Shown here piece after piece: positions 1 to 12,200 of a DNA stretch of 64,000 bases; position 1 is the stretch's first letter, and every line of letters starts with the position of its first letter. The DNA is from Durusdinium trenchii (taxonomy: Eukaryota; Sar; Dinophyceae; Suessiales; Symbiodiniaceae). The notes beneath the pieces were generated by a model, which was given only the letters and a program-made list of their open reading frames with translations, was not told the DNA's origin and searched no databases. Made by a program: the position numbers and the translations under genes. Location of the stretch: NCBI GenBank assembly GCA_963970005.1, contig CAXAMN010000001.1:624553-688552 (forward strand). Direction: 5' to 3'.

Positions 1-1437
1 AGGAGGTGAAGTCAAGACGGTGAGGTCTTAGGTTTTTGGACAACTTGAAGGACAACATGGTCAACCGTCAAGTGAAGCAAACCAAAGAGTGGCCAGCTCT
101 CCTAGGACACATCTGTATGGATGCGATAAAGTTCATCGCAGCCTGAGTCGACTGACGCTCCAGTCCAAGTCAAGAACGTTGAGTCCAAGTTCTTCACTGA
201 TACTTATTAAAGCAGCTGGAGATGCTTTTCAACAAATCATGAAATCCCGCTTTCCTACGGCTTGAGCAATCTATGAGCTGAGGGAAGCGTTTCTGTTGAT
301 TACTTCTGCTGCAGGTTCACAGTTTTGCTGCGCTTGTGTGGAGTGCCGCTGGACAACTGACGATGCATGATCAACTGACCAGTTATCCAAAAGTAATCCC
401 AACTGCCGGTTGGTCCAATAGTGCGTCTCTTGCATGTGATTTCAACTGTATTCTGCGCTCGTTATAGAATGTCACAACATGGTGGTGTTTGCGCCTTTTT
501 GTTTAACGGTTCAAGCATGTTCAAGCTCATATGTGTTCCAGTAAAGAAGGAGCTTGCCTTTGCAGTCTTTGTGGAGAACATGTGTGCGAAGAACACGCCA
601 ACCAACGTGCTGTGCTCCTCAACAGGGGACGTTGCCCTATCATCCAGTGATCAAAGGCCGCTCGCTGATCGCTTAGTTGAGTGAGGTCTGTTCATTGCAA
701 CCAACGTCAAATGCCAAGTAATGTGTGTCAAGGCCAACCGCTTCCAAAGCAATGCTTTTCACGGTCACTGGTCATATGCATTCGCGAAGCTAGCTACTAT
801 AGAAGCAAATAGATAACAACGTGAGCTGTCTCTTCCTGCCGGACCTTGCACCTCAAGGGCGATGCTTCATGATCTCCACACGCTATTGTTTGGCACAGCC
901 GGGCACACTGATTGATTTAAGGGCACACTGTCGAGGATCCAGGTGCAAAATCCATGGTTCTTAGTGATACCTAATGATACCTCCAGTATCCTTGAGGTGT
1001 CTAGGTTCTTGCTGCAACATATTCACATGGAATAACAGGCCATGTAGCTCCACAGCAAACCGCCAATGATGAACACAATTCCTTTGCAGATCGAATTTAC
1101 CACACCCAATGCACAGCTATCAGGATCTGGGTCAAGGGTATCCATCCCATTAATCAAGCTTGTATTCCAGAACCCTTTGTCGGACCTGTTCAATACTGAT
1201 GCCAATCGTTTTCTCCCAACAAGTTTGACCCGTAATCATTAAGTATTCATGGATCTGATCTGGGGTGTTCCCTTCATTCTGCAGTGCGTTCAATTCCTTG
1301 TCCATCTACCGTGGGTCTCATGAAATTCCACACCTGCCAAGATACGCAAAGCCGTTTGCTTCTCCAGCGAGACGACATCGAGCTCGATGTCTTGGAAAGA
1401 CTTTGGATCGCCTGGAAATCGCCAAAGTCAAAGTGCA
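1..1437. other. No gene recognised
   Basis: Mixed-composition DNA with only short open frames lacking third-base bias or paired splice signals. I see no recognisable domain, RNA gene or repeat before the palindromic repeat that begins near 1438. Confidence 0.4.
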
Positions 1438-1540
1438 AGAAGCTGCTAGTAGCGATGCCCTTGTTACTAGTAGCTTCTTGCTCCTAGTACTGTAGTAATG
1501 CCAGGAGCTACTAGTAGCTTCTTGCTACCAGTAGCCCACC
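1438..1540. repeat. TAGTAGC palindromic repeat, copy 1
   Basis: Several imperfect units built on CTAGTAGC / GCTACTAGTAGC joined by spacers such as GATGCCCTTG and TTCTTGCTCC. The core GCTACTAGTAGC is its own reverse complement, so a copy reads alike on both strands. Related clusters occur at 8910, 13318, 25556, 28428, 36566 and 41045. Confidence 0.75.
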
Positions 1541-1743
1541 CCAAGCTTAAAGGCCAAAGATCTCTTCAAAGAGTCTGCTTACCCTTTCTCTGAATTTCCC
1601 TGACCTGCCGATAATTTGTACGTTGTTTTGCACAAAGAAAACCATTAAAACAAAACAAAGCCATCGATTTCGCAGCATGGACCCACAAAACATCAAGAAC
1701 ATGCCCAAACCCGTGTCTAGATAGGATCCGAGTCCCGCTGTGA

Positions 1744-1935
1744 AACGAATTCTTCCGGGAGAAAGACGGACACCAGTCTCCCGGCACGGTCTTCCTCGCC
1801 TCCATGAGCTGGCTCAAGTATCGGAAGAGCATGGGCTTCCCGGCCTTATCGGACGGAACCAGGAGACGAGAAGGCCGCATGACGTGTCCACGCGTCCACA
1901 CGCGACGCATGGGCTTCCACGTCCACAAGCCTCGT
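1744..1935 (+). CDS. Candidate internal exon, unknown product
   Basis: An open frame follows a stop at 1741. Codons up to about 1850 end mostly in C or G, which is stronger third-base bias than in the flanks. The frame reads NEFFREKDGHQSPG early and contains SWLKYRKSMGFPAL. No domain is recognised. The 3' limit is uncertain; GT dinucleotides near 1918-1921 could serve as donor. The overlapping minus-strand frame is also open, so strand assignment is not secure. Confidence 0.3.
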
Positions 1936-2422
1936 TTTTTGGGCTTATATAAATGTACAGGATACCTAATTAGGTGTCCAATGTTCTGTCCTGCAAAAAG
2001 GGATGGGATTTTAAAGCTGCACGCACATCACCCCTAAGAAAACACTCGTTAATGGACACATTGGTTTGGCCATGGACCAGCCTCCTTGACAGTTTGGGCT
2101 TATCCAACTGCTGAACCATATAGCCCTCGACATGATAAACCACCGTTGCAGATATAGTTTTTGGAACAAGGATTGCCAGCCAAATCAGAAGACTGCGCAC
2201 TATGGCAAAGCCAGGCAAGGGGCAAGGGGCAACCACATCACACTATCTTGGATATTCACCGACAAACATGCACCCTGGTAGAGAGCCCTCGGAACTTTGA
2301 CCGGACCTTACAAATGATCATTGAGCCAAGGGGAAATGGACAATGCAGTCAAGGTCCGCACCCTCAAATATCACATCTCAATACATGCAGTAAATACAAT
2401 GGATGGCAGCCATATTATTGGA

Positions 2423-2514
2423 GGTTGGAGGCCTTCGCTCTTAGGTTGGAGGCCACTTAGGTTGGAGGCCTTCGCTAGTAGGTTGGAGGCGGCATGGCTA
2501 GTAGGTTGGAGGGC
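2423..2514 (+). repeat. GGTTGGAGGCC tandem repeat
   Basis: Five or so imperfect units of GGTTGGAGGC followed by variable spacers (CTTCGCT, ACTTA, GGCATGGCTAGTA). The same motif is present in reverse complement at 56438-56522. Confidence 0.75.
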
Positions 2515-3465
2515 ATCGCTAATAACAAACGTGTCACGTGTCTCTCTGTCTCCCAAGTATGAGTTGAAGAGTCACCTGTGCACGCTGGAATATTCCAGTT
2601 GGCTTCCAAGGTGCTAAGATCTCACTGGAAAGGCACAGGATGTCCATCACCTGTCTTGCTCACTGGGTGACACATTAGAGCAAATCAGTTTCTCTTGGAG
2701 TCCAAAGCAGAACGGATGCTTCCTCCCTTCCTTCTAAGCAACTCCCTGGAGGCTTTGCATGCCCAATAAGAAAAGCACTGTTGCTTTTGATGTCAGCCAT
2801 TGACCCACACCCACTTGTTCCCAAAGAAAACCCCATTTAGAAGAAACACAGTCATTAGATTTGGCAATTCACCTCCCTGAGCAATACTACTTCAAACGAC
2901 AAAACACCTACACATTTGTATGGGCAAGCGTATAACGACATACTCACATTGCAAATATGTTTCACATATTCAAGGCTGATGGTCTTTGTTCTCCCTGGAG
3001 GAAGTTTTCTTCATGTTGGTATGCCGTGCAGCGACTCAATGGTCTCCCTTCGACTCGATGGTCTCGGATCTTCAAGCACGTCCAAAATCCACTTTGATCC
3101 AAGCGGCGCAACAAAAGGCAGCACTTGGGAGTTGTTTCTTCATGCTGAGCCGCATGAGCCAGCTCAAAAGCTGTGACCACACCTCTTCATCCTGGCCGCT
3201 TGGTGGTATAGTATTATATATGTCACCTCCTGAAAGCAGGGTAAACAAAATAAAGAAGAACACCTCCTTGGATGGCTGCCAAATTCCAGGGAGCAAGGCC
3301 ATGGGACTGTGCAAAAAAGCCCTACCCAAAAAATCACAAAAGAGATGCGCTAGTTGCTATTTGATCTATTTGCAGGGCTATCAGGTCCTTCTCAACGACC
3401 CGTTTGATGAATGAACACTTCTTTACAACTTAGGCAACGCTTCAACTCAAAAAAGGCTCGACTTA
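2515..3465. other. No gene recognised
   Basis: Around 3010-3175 two plus-strand frames and one minus-strand frame are all open, so no single reading can be preferred. I see no domain, RNA gene or repeat. Confidence 0.3.
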
Positions 3466-3536
3466 GCGACGGCCTTGAGCTGCACCAAAGCTTCAGCAAG
3501 TTTTGAGAGCTGCTCCAGGAATTCCAGGCAAACTGC
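3466..3536 (-). CDS. Candidate exon, helical segment of unknown protein
   Basis: On the minus strand a good polypyrimidine acceptor (CTCCTCCAG) is followed in phase 0 by a Leu/Ala/Glu-rich amphipathic run (AVCLEFLEQLSKLAEAL). A GC or GT donor lies near 3466-3475. No family is recognised. It lies downstream of the stop of the 6.3-15.9 kb gene, so it would belong to a different transcript. Confidence 0.25.
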
Positions 3537-5434
3537 CTGGAGGAGTTGTCATGGGATATGATTCTGCAGACCAAACTTCACACCCTAGAACTACGTAGGT
3601 ACTGTAACTAGGATGAACTGATGGTCAACTGCTCCCAACCAAGGATCCACTGGGCTCGCTACATCCACACTGAATTAAATCCAAATCACCATGGTTCAAC
3701 ATGACTCATGTTCCACTCAGCAACAAGAGGCTTGTACATTCTTCTTGGCACCACAAGACTTTTTCGGTGCTGAACCTTGGTCGACTCCTGCCCCAGCTGT
3801 CATGTGGAATATCAACACCAGTGTATAACTGGGGCTTTCGTGATGCTGCCATATGCCACCTCCGGTCAAACATCACAAAGAGTACAGTTGCACTAGCCAT
3901 TCCAAGATTAGTCTCCTCGTCTCTGTCGGCACTGGCTCTGATGGCAAGCAGCCTCAAGAGCACAAGTTTATGAGTGATCTCCTTTCAAAAATCGCAATTG
4001 CAAGTCCGCAGTAGTTGCCCAGTTACCCATTATCGTCTTCTTCCATGACCCTGAATCACAGCAGTGCCATGTGCAGGGCTACCCTTCGAGGGGAAAAACA
4101 AATATATAGAACGTCAGTCAATGTAGTCCGTACGTCTTGAAGTTGATCAAATGAGCTTTTCTCAAAATCAAGCACTCTTGAGAATTGTAGGCATCACCCA
4201 ACCTAGAGGGCCCGCTAGAGGTGCATTTCTTTCGATGCTAAGCAGGCGGAAGCGATTGATTAAGACCAAACAGTCAACACAAAACACCCGAAGCGTGGAG
4301 CCATCTTCCACGAGTTTCATGTCGGTCGATGGAGAGAGTTCCGGATGGGTCCGAGAACCACCTTGAACTCCGAGCAGAGACATGTTCTGGAACCAACACT
4401 CTAATTGGTTGAAACAAAACACATCCCTAGATACATATACGGTCATAATTATTGATTGTATACATTATGCTACATTATGTATCTGCGGAAAACATGCACA
4501 CAACGAACTCTGCTGCTTGTAGAATAAAATCAACAACACAATTGGACAATCGCACTGACTGACCCAAAACCAACACGTCAACATGTGACTCTTTTTAACA
4601 ATCCGAGACAGTTTCAGCTGGGGAGCGCTGATGCCAGCGAACCTCCTGCATGTGCTCCTGATGTGAGAATAAACTGTTTCTACCAGTTTCTACTACAGTG
4701 CAGGCCTCATTATGGCTAAACCCTTTCAAAGCATAGTAGCCAAGCAATCAACCTTTCCAACAAAAGAAACAGAATCTGTGCTCTACTTTGTGTCACGATC
4801 TCAATCAAGCCAGATTGAGTGTCATCTTGTTTACCCACACACCCACACACCCAGACATTGATCGGCCATGTTCGTGCGAACCCAAGTGGAACTGATGTTC
4901 TACCCTTTGAGCTGCGCGGCAGTCTGCAATCCATGGCAAAGAACTGACAAAAAACATCTTTCGACAAACATTTGCCTCTGGTTCTTGCTGGTACAATGTA
5001 TTACAGTAAGAATGAACACAATCCAAACAGCTCGCCATCTCTGTCTGTCATTGAAAACAGGACTCTAGCCGCTGGCCCCGAATGATGTTTAATCTATATA
5101 TTTCATATTTGGATGTATTCGGATCAATATTCCACGAACGATGAACGGAACCACTCACGGTCCACTTCAAGCGGTCCAGTTGATCGATGTCTCTCTCTCT
5201 CTCTCTCTCCTGCAAGTGCATCTGCGGAAGAGATGAGCATCGCAAAGAAGACGCGCATCACCCAGATCAGCTGCTGATGCCTCGCGTGAGTCAATCGGCA
5301 AAGGCCTTGTTCAGCATATCATATGCAAATATGGAAATGGAACAACAGTGTCTGTAAAACCATATATATGCTGACATTGATAATTACTACTTGTTCCTCC
5401 ACGAGCATTTTTTTCACGTCAGCAAGTAGTCGCC
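3537..5434. other. No gene recognised; short CT microsatellite
   Basis: Mostly AT-rich, with scattered short open frames. A (CT)n run lies at 5188-5208. I found no supported exon. Confidence 0.35.
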
Positions 5435-5570
5435 ACTCCCTCCTTCTCTCATGACTTCCCACTTCGCTTGCACCAGCTCTGCGTGCTCCGCTCAGTGCCT
5501 GCGCATGGCCGCCAGTTGCTCCAAGGCTCTGCTGAGCTGCGGCAGCTCGGAGATGGCGCCAGAGGCCTTT
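5435..5570 (-). pseudogene. Coding-like segment with in-frame TGA
   Basis: On the minus strand one frame has strong C/G third-base bias and coiled-coil-like content (SELPQLSRALEQLAAMRR, then AEHAELVQAKWEV), but it is split by a single TGA between the two parts. The other two frames are open but have poorer composition. It may be a decayed exon, or two exons. Function unknown. Confidence 0.25.
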
Positions 5571-6289
5571 GTTCAACTTGTCCCACGTAAGGAAGTTCTG
5601 CTCTTTGCCACATAAGTTTCACAGCTTGTTGAGGACTATAGGACTGAATCTACATCATTGGTGTAGGTTTCATATTTCTACAGGAACATGCACTCTTGTC
5701 AGCTGATTTTCTGTTTGCAAGAACATCTCGCAGGAAGTATTACTTCATTCTTGCGGACTCCTGGCCCAATGATCCGTCGACTCTGCATGACTGCACATGC
5801 TCGATCAAACATACATGTTACATACATGTTACATGCGAGACACACGCTTTGGAGCGTTTGTAAAAACACAGGTGTTTCAGATTTACTTGGCAAACTTCCA
5901 ACTTTGCGAACTTCCGAAACGTGTCCAACTTCACCCAGTGGCGGCCAACGGTGATGCTGCGTAGAGGTTTGCGGCTGCGGCTGCTGAGGTCGTCAGCCAC
6001 TTGGCTTGACTGTCACTGCCTCGATAAGAGTCGCGACCAGAAATACGTGGAACGGTGGACTTGGGAAAATAACCATGGGCGTTTAGATCCGATGGAATTA
6101 GATGAATCTATATTATATGAATCTATACTGTATACTCACTTCCGACTATTCCCCTAATGAACTAGGCATGACTCGTGCGTCCCCAAGTGAACCAAAACAT
6201 ATTTGCAGCACTTCCACGTGAAACCCACTCCAAAGCTTAAGTCCCATGGTCGTCAAAGTGATCAAAAGACTCGCCATGATTGAATCGCC

Positions 6290-9200
6290 TCACTCCTCCC
6301 TCCCATGAAACAAGGTGCTCAGAACTCGCAAGAAACCCTGCGCAGCACGGTGGCCCAAGAGCTCATCGTCGCTCGTCATGGTCTCCTAGCGGGAAATCAC
6401 CAATGGCAGGTTAATCTCGTTGTCGTCTGTTACAGTATAGATGGGCTCCTAGGTCATGACATTTGGAAGCACTGTACTCATCTGGATTCCGCAGCTGGCT
6501 TTCTAAAAAGGTGAACGCAAGCATCCAACGTCAGCTCTTGGAGGGTTCAAGACTGTGTGATATGTCTGGACCTGGATGAAAATCAATTGAAACATCTACA
6601 GTGACCCCGGTTACACATTTTTCCCGCATCAAGCCCAACAATCCCAGTACAAACAGTACTGTACAAAAAGAACATTTTCCCGCGCATGCTTCTTGGCTTG
6701 GTAACAAAATACACATGGTATCACTGGTTATGCTGCTGTGCAGTAAATTCTACACACAAAACGATGCAAAATCCTCCATGGACGACCTCCTTCGACTACT
6801 GGTTGAACCATGTTGAACCCACCTCGCCTGCGTCACGCGGTTCACACGACGCCCGGCCCAGGAAGCCAAGGCAGCTGTGGCAACGTGCCGCGTCTCCGCT
6901 GGGAAATCTGCCTGGAATGAAGGCAAAGTTGTTGAAGATTTCAGGTGAACACCATATAACGTCATCAAGTTACAAAGAACATCATCCAGTCCATGATGCC
7001 ACAACTTAGGTGGCAAACATGTTTGAATGAGAAACCAATAACACCTTGCGCATCCTGAAGCCTAGAGCCAGTGTTTTTGGATCTCCACATCTCCACATCC
7101 CTCAAGTCGACCTGAAGAGCTTCGCACAAGGCCAGCTGCACTTGCCAGGAGAAAAGAAAATCCTGGAAGTCCTGCCGCGTGCCATGGGCCCTCCGAAACG
7201 ATGCGGACAAAAGGCTTTGTGGGTAGGCAGTCTCAATTGGGGTCCAAACATTGCACCTGGATAGCAAACTCACTCAACATCACAGAATGGATTCCATATC
7301 CTCCTCCCAGAGCTCCATCAAGCGTAACAAGGCCACCAAATGCAGTCCTAGACCGGCAAGTCAGCCACCGCCCAGGAGGGTCTGTCATAGGACATCATAT
7401 AATGGATCCAAAGCAAACATGCTAAGCTTCCAAGGAATATTTCTACGGATGTCAATCAAACAAACAACTGTCTCCTTGCAGGTCTATCATTGAGTCATGG
7501 AAATGAGAGTCTGGTAACAACGCTTCGAAGATTCGAAGAGTGAAATAATCAAAGGACCCATATAGCTGCTCAACATTTGGGCCCCAGTATATAACCCCGT
7601 CTTACTGCACTGTCCGCCAAGACAAGGAGGCTGCCCTTTCAGGTGGAGAGCACGAGGCTGAACAACAAGTTGAGTTGCAAACTCTTTACAAGAGCATACT
7701 TGCTATTCATAGGGCAATATGGACAGCCACATTGGCTTGCCGGCTCTTGGACAGTCAAAGTCAAAGTCCTAGAAAACATAAAAAGGGAACAACGAACTCC
7801 AAACACCACCACGTGGTCCTGGGAAAGGATCTCAAATTAGTGATGGATTGCCATGATACCAATGTTCCAATGCGGCTTGGACCTCTCAACTTCTCATCCC
7901 TTTCCCCGATTGGTAACCCCCTCAAGAAGCCTACATGAGCAGATCAACCACTGGAATCAACCACCGAACCTTCGTGCTGTCTCTTTGGTTTAGATCTTTC
8001 TTAGGCCTTCCTTCTGTACGCAGAACAGCAGCATCGCTCAAACACCCCTCGTGTTACCAAGCTTCGCAACAGTTCGGCCAGCCGAGAGGTTCTGTCGCCT
8101 CACAGCATCCAACGGAGACACGACGGAATCCGCATACACCGGCACCATGGATGATCTCGTGGGTGCAGTGTAGGAATTGTATGCATTTGACACACCGGGA
8201 ACGATTGTAGCTGGACACGGACATCCCAAGTGCAAATCCAGAAAAAGAAACACATTGACCAAGTCAATTTCGATCAGCTTGTCACTCAACTACTGAAGGC
8301 CGAGTAATAACTCCAATCAAAGCAAACAGGAAATCAAAGCCGCGAAAATCGGGAAGCCAGGACTTGTACCCGCAATGGTGCCTTGCACTTCTGCCTTCTT
8401 CGCAAATGTGCCCAGGTATTGCAACACGTGCTGCCAGTCTTGTAAAAACGATGTGCTCTTGCAAAGCCACAGCAGCAGCTGCGAATCTTCTCCGCTACCT
8501 GCCAAGTAATGATGTGAGCTGCCGGTGATGATGACTGCCTTTGTGTTATTTGTCAAAGCAGCATACCTCCCCATGGTCCAAACGGATGATGGAACCTATT
8601 GGAGCAAGCGTGCTTCAATAAGAACCCAATGCGAGAAGCTGTTAAGAGTGAGAGAAATGCCAAAATCCAAGGTGCACCATACTTCAAGTTTTGTATGCAT
8701 ATACTCCAAGAGACAGCTGCAAGGCTGTCTAGAATATTGATGCAGTGACTGCTACAGTTGCCTGGGGATCCTTAAAGTAGCCATTTGAGGCTTATTCAAA
8801 AAACATATCTGACAAAGACATCTCTCATTTGTTGTAGGTCCCCTCATTCAGACAACACAACTCCATAGATTGAGACATATCTACGCAGGTAACAACACAT
8901 TGTAACAAGGGCATTACTACTACTAGTAGCAAGAAGCTACTAGTAGCTCCTGGCATGTCTACTAGGAACAAGAAGCTACTAGTGGCAAGGTGCATCGCTA
9001 CTAGGAACAAGGGCATTACTACAATACAAAAAAGAGTTTCTTGCAATCAGAAGCGCTTTCAAGAACCCCCGAGCATGCTCTTTTCCAGCAACATTGCACG
9101 CTCTTACGCCCATCCTCCGCTCCAAACGGAGCTGAAGCACATCGGCCTTGCATGACCAAGAGCACCAAATCTGTCGTCACAGTACAGGAATCCAAGCTCT

Positions 9201-12200
9201 GCTCCTCGACCTGTGCATCGAGAATGCAAGTCACGGAGCTCCATAGCTTCGCTTCAGATCAGAACCAGGTCTTAGGAGTCGCTATCTGACAAACTAAGTG
9301 CCCAGCACCAGTTCTGCAGTGTCTTCTGTTACTTGGTAGAAGCAATCAAAATAACACAGCCGGAAACAGCCGACACAGCAAACAAAACGAATGAAGCCAA
9401 ATAAACACTGACTGGCTAATTGACGATTTTCAGCATCTACGTCTTTTCGGGATACCAAACTCTCTCGTGTCTTCTTAGCAAGAACCGATTCACGGGGATC
9501 TGGAGGTTCTATTGCTTCCATTACGCAAGCCCCTTTTGACAAGTGTCTTGTACTGTGAAATTGTCGTGCCCATTGAATGAAAGGGAACGATCACGGATCA
9601 GCAAGGTCGATGCATCCACATCATCCAACCGTTCGACCCAATGACCGCGGCAGTAGACCCATGAAACCCGTGGTGAAAAAGAAGCACAGAAACGACGGTC
9701 CCACCTCAGCAGCTGCCAAAGCAGAAGTCCAGAGGCCTGCCTGTGAGGATCTGTGAAGAATCCAGATATTCACCCTGTGAGGATCTGTGAATGGAAAACG
9801 TCGTCTTATTGCGACTTCAAGCCCTATGACTTCTCGTCGCCAAGTGCTCTGTGTTGACGTGATTGCGGTCATGCAGCTTGTGCAGCGAGCCAAGTGAGTC
9901 GTGCTGGGATTCCTCTTGGCTTCTCTTTTTGACTTTCCATCTGCATCTTCCAGGCAGCTACAAGTAGGGCTTTGCAGCTCCAGCATAGAAGAAGGCAAAT
10001 GAAGAAATAAAGAAACCTCAAAAAAAACAAAAACAAATCAAAAAACAACATCATCTAGCGTACAGGGTCCCTGTATGACTGTAGAGGACAAGCTGAAGAG
10101 GAAAAACACGTGTAGAGTCGTAGAATTAGTTGCATAATTGCCAGTGGCGTGGGAAAGCACACCAATTTCCAGACTCCCTCCCCCTGAACTTCTGTACTAT
10201 ATAGCTACTAGTGCAGGGGAATGTCACCTTTCTAATTGATCACTTGGCTTTCCCAATATGAACTAATACCAAGCTGATCCTCCTTTGCTCTGCAGGAGAT
10301 CCAGCTGGAGCGTCCAAATCAAACCGATCAAACCAAATCTGGGTTTGAGAGAGCCTAAAACCCGACAGGTCTATGATCTTCATGGCATGGACTATCCCGG
10401 GTCGCCTTAAAGATCGCAGGCACTGATTGAGGAAAATCTGCCGCCAGCAGTGCACTCAGGAGCCGTAGCGCGCTTCGACGTAAACCTCAATCGAAATCAT
10501 ATAGCTAGCTTTCAACCGACAACAAAAAAAGCCTCGAATCTCAAATCACCCTCCGTTGTGTGCAATTGAGCAACATTCAGCAATTCAAGGTCCCTCAAAT
10601 GTTATAGTGTTGCTGGAAGAAATCTAGAGAATCTTCAGGTACCACATTCATCTCATTCTGGACATCTTCCTTCAATTGTTGCTTCAATGGTCGCATCCAT
10701 CATGGAAGAACATCTGTATCGCTGACCTTGTCACGATGATCCCAAAGAAACCATTGGTGTGACTTGTATGATGACTCTTGCTTTGAATTGTCAGATTGCA
10801 CACAACAAATGCCAACTGTGACATCGTAGCATTCCGAGGAACAACCGGAACAGTCTCTGATGCTCCGGACCCATCCAACTTTTCTCCGAGGATCCGAGGT
10901 GAGAGGAGCTGAAGGACTTCTGGAAGAGGCCACTCTCAAAAATCCTCACATCTGCACCACCGCCACACAGCTGCTCGGTGCGTCCGCGCACTGAGTTGGT
11001 GAAAACCGTCGACAGTCTAGGAGGACCTCTGCCGAGTTCTCTGAAAAAAGTCAACACTAAAGGATTATCTGATCATTCAGCATCATTCAACATTGAATGA
11101 ATATTCACAACTGAGAAGCCCCGGAATGGTATTCCTCTGAGTTTACTACAGTATGCTTCATCTTCAGAATCGTAGACCTACTTTTTCTCCCTTTTGATGC
11201 AGAACGCAGATTCATGACAACTCACAATTCCACCAACCAGAAAAGGCACCAGTGGAGCCAAACAGCATTTTCACAAGGACAAATACCCAGCTCTACATCA
11301 ACCAAGTCGGAAGAAAGGCGCTCCTGCTGACATGGGCAAAACCTGAACTCCTACCACCTAGGATAGGGAAATCCTATGTCTATAGGTACAGTATACGCCG
11401 TTTACGCACCTTCCGTGTTCAGTGGCTATCCATTTTCCTTCAGACTCGATTTTTGGATTGTCTCCCCACTGGCAGACAGGCTGCCTGGACTCCAAGACTT
11501 GCATCACCAGGGGCTCACCTGCCTCGATTTAGGGCGAGTGGGTGCGAGTGGAACAAGGGCCGACATGCATACTGGACAAATGAAATGTTCAAGAACTGCA
11601 AGAATGGATTCACCTTCAAAAGCTTGAGCAAATCTTGTGAGAAAGGTATTGACAGATTTTACCTGTTGAGAACTTGTGGTGAGAGAGGGAACTGCAGAGT
11701 CCAGAACAACATGTTCCCAAGATGATTATTGTATTCTCTCGATTTGTTGCAGGCATTAACCATACTCTTTTTCTGGAAGGCATTGCCCGTGGGTGCCAAT
11801 AGAAGACAGACTGTGAGGAAGGAAACCGTTATATTTCAAGCTCAACAGATTTCCCTTAAAACAGCTTCATCTCAAATCATATAATTGACCAAGGACAAGC
11901 AAACAGCACATAATAGCCCTTTCAGAACAAAAAGACCTGTGCAGCTTTTGTTTGTCCAAAAACGGCTTGTGAACAGGGTGACGAGTGGGAAACCACAAGA
12001 CAACAGCGTTTGACGTACAAATGGCGGCTTTTGGGTGTCCAAACGGACTCTTTCCCTGTCCATGGATTTTGAGCACTTGCGTGCAACCCTTGCACCCGCA
12101 TGTCTATGGGTTGCAGCATCTTTATCACTGTAGAAATGTATCCGGCAAACAAGACAGGCCAATTGAAGTTCAATGTCTCTATATATTACTGTATATATGT

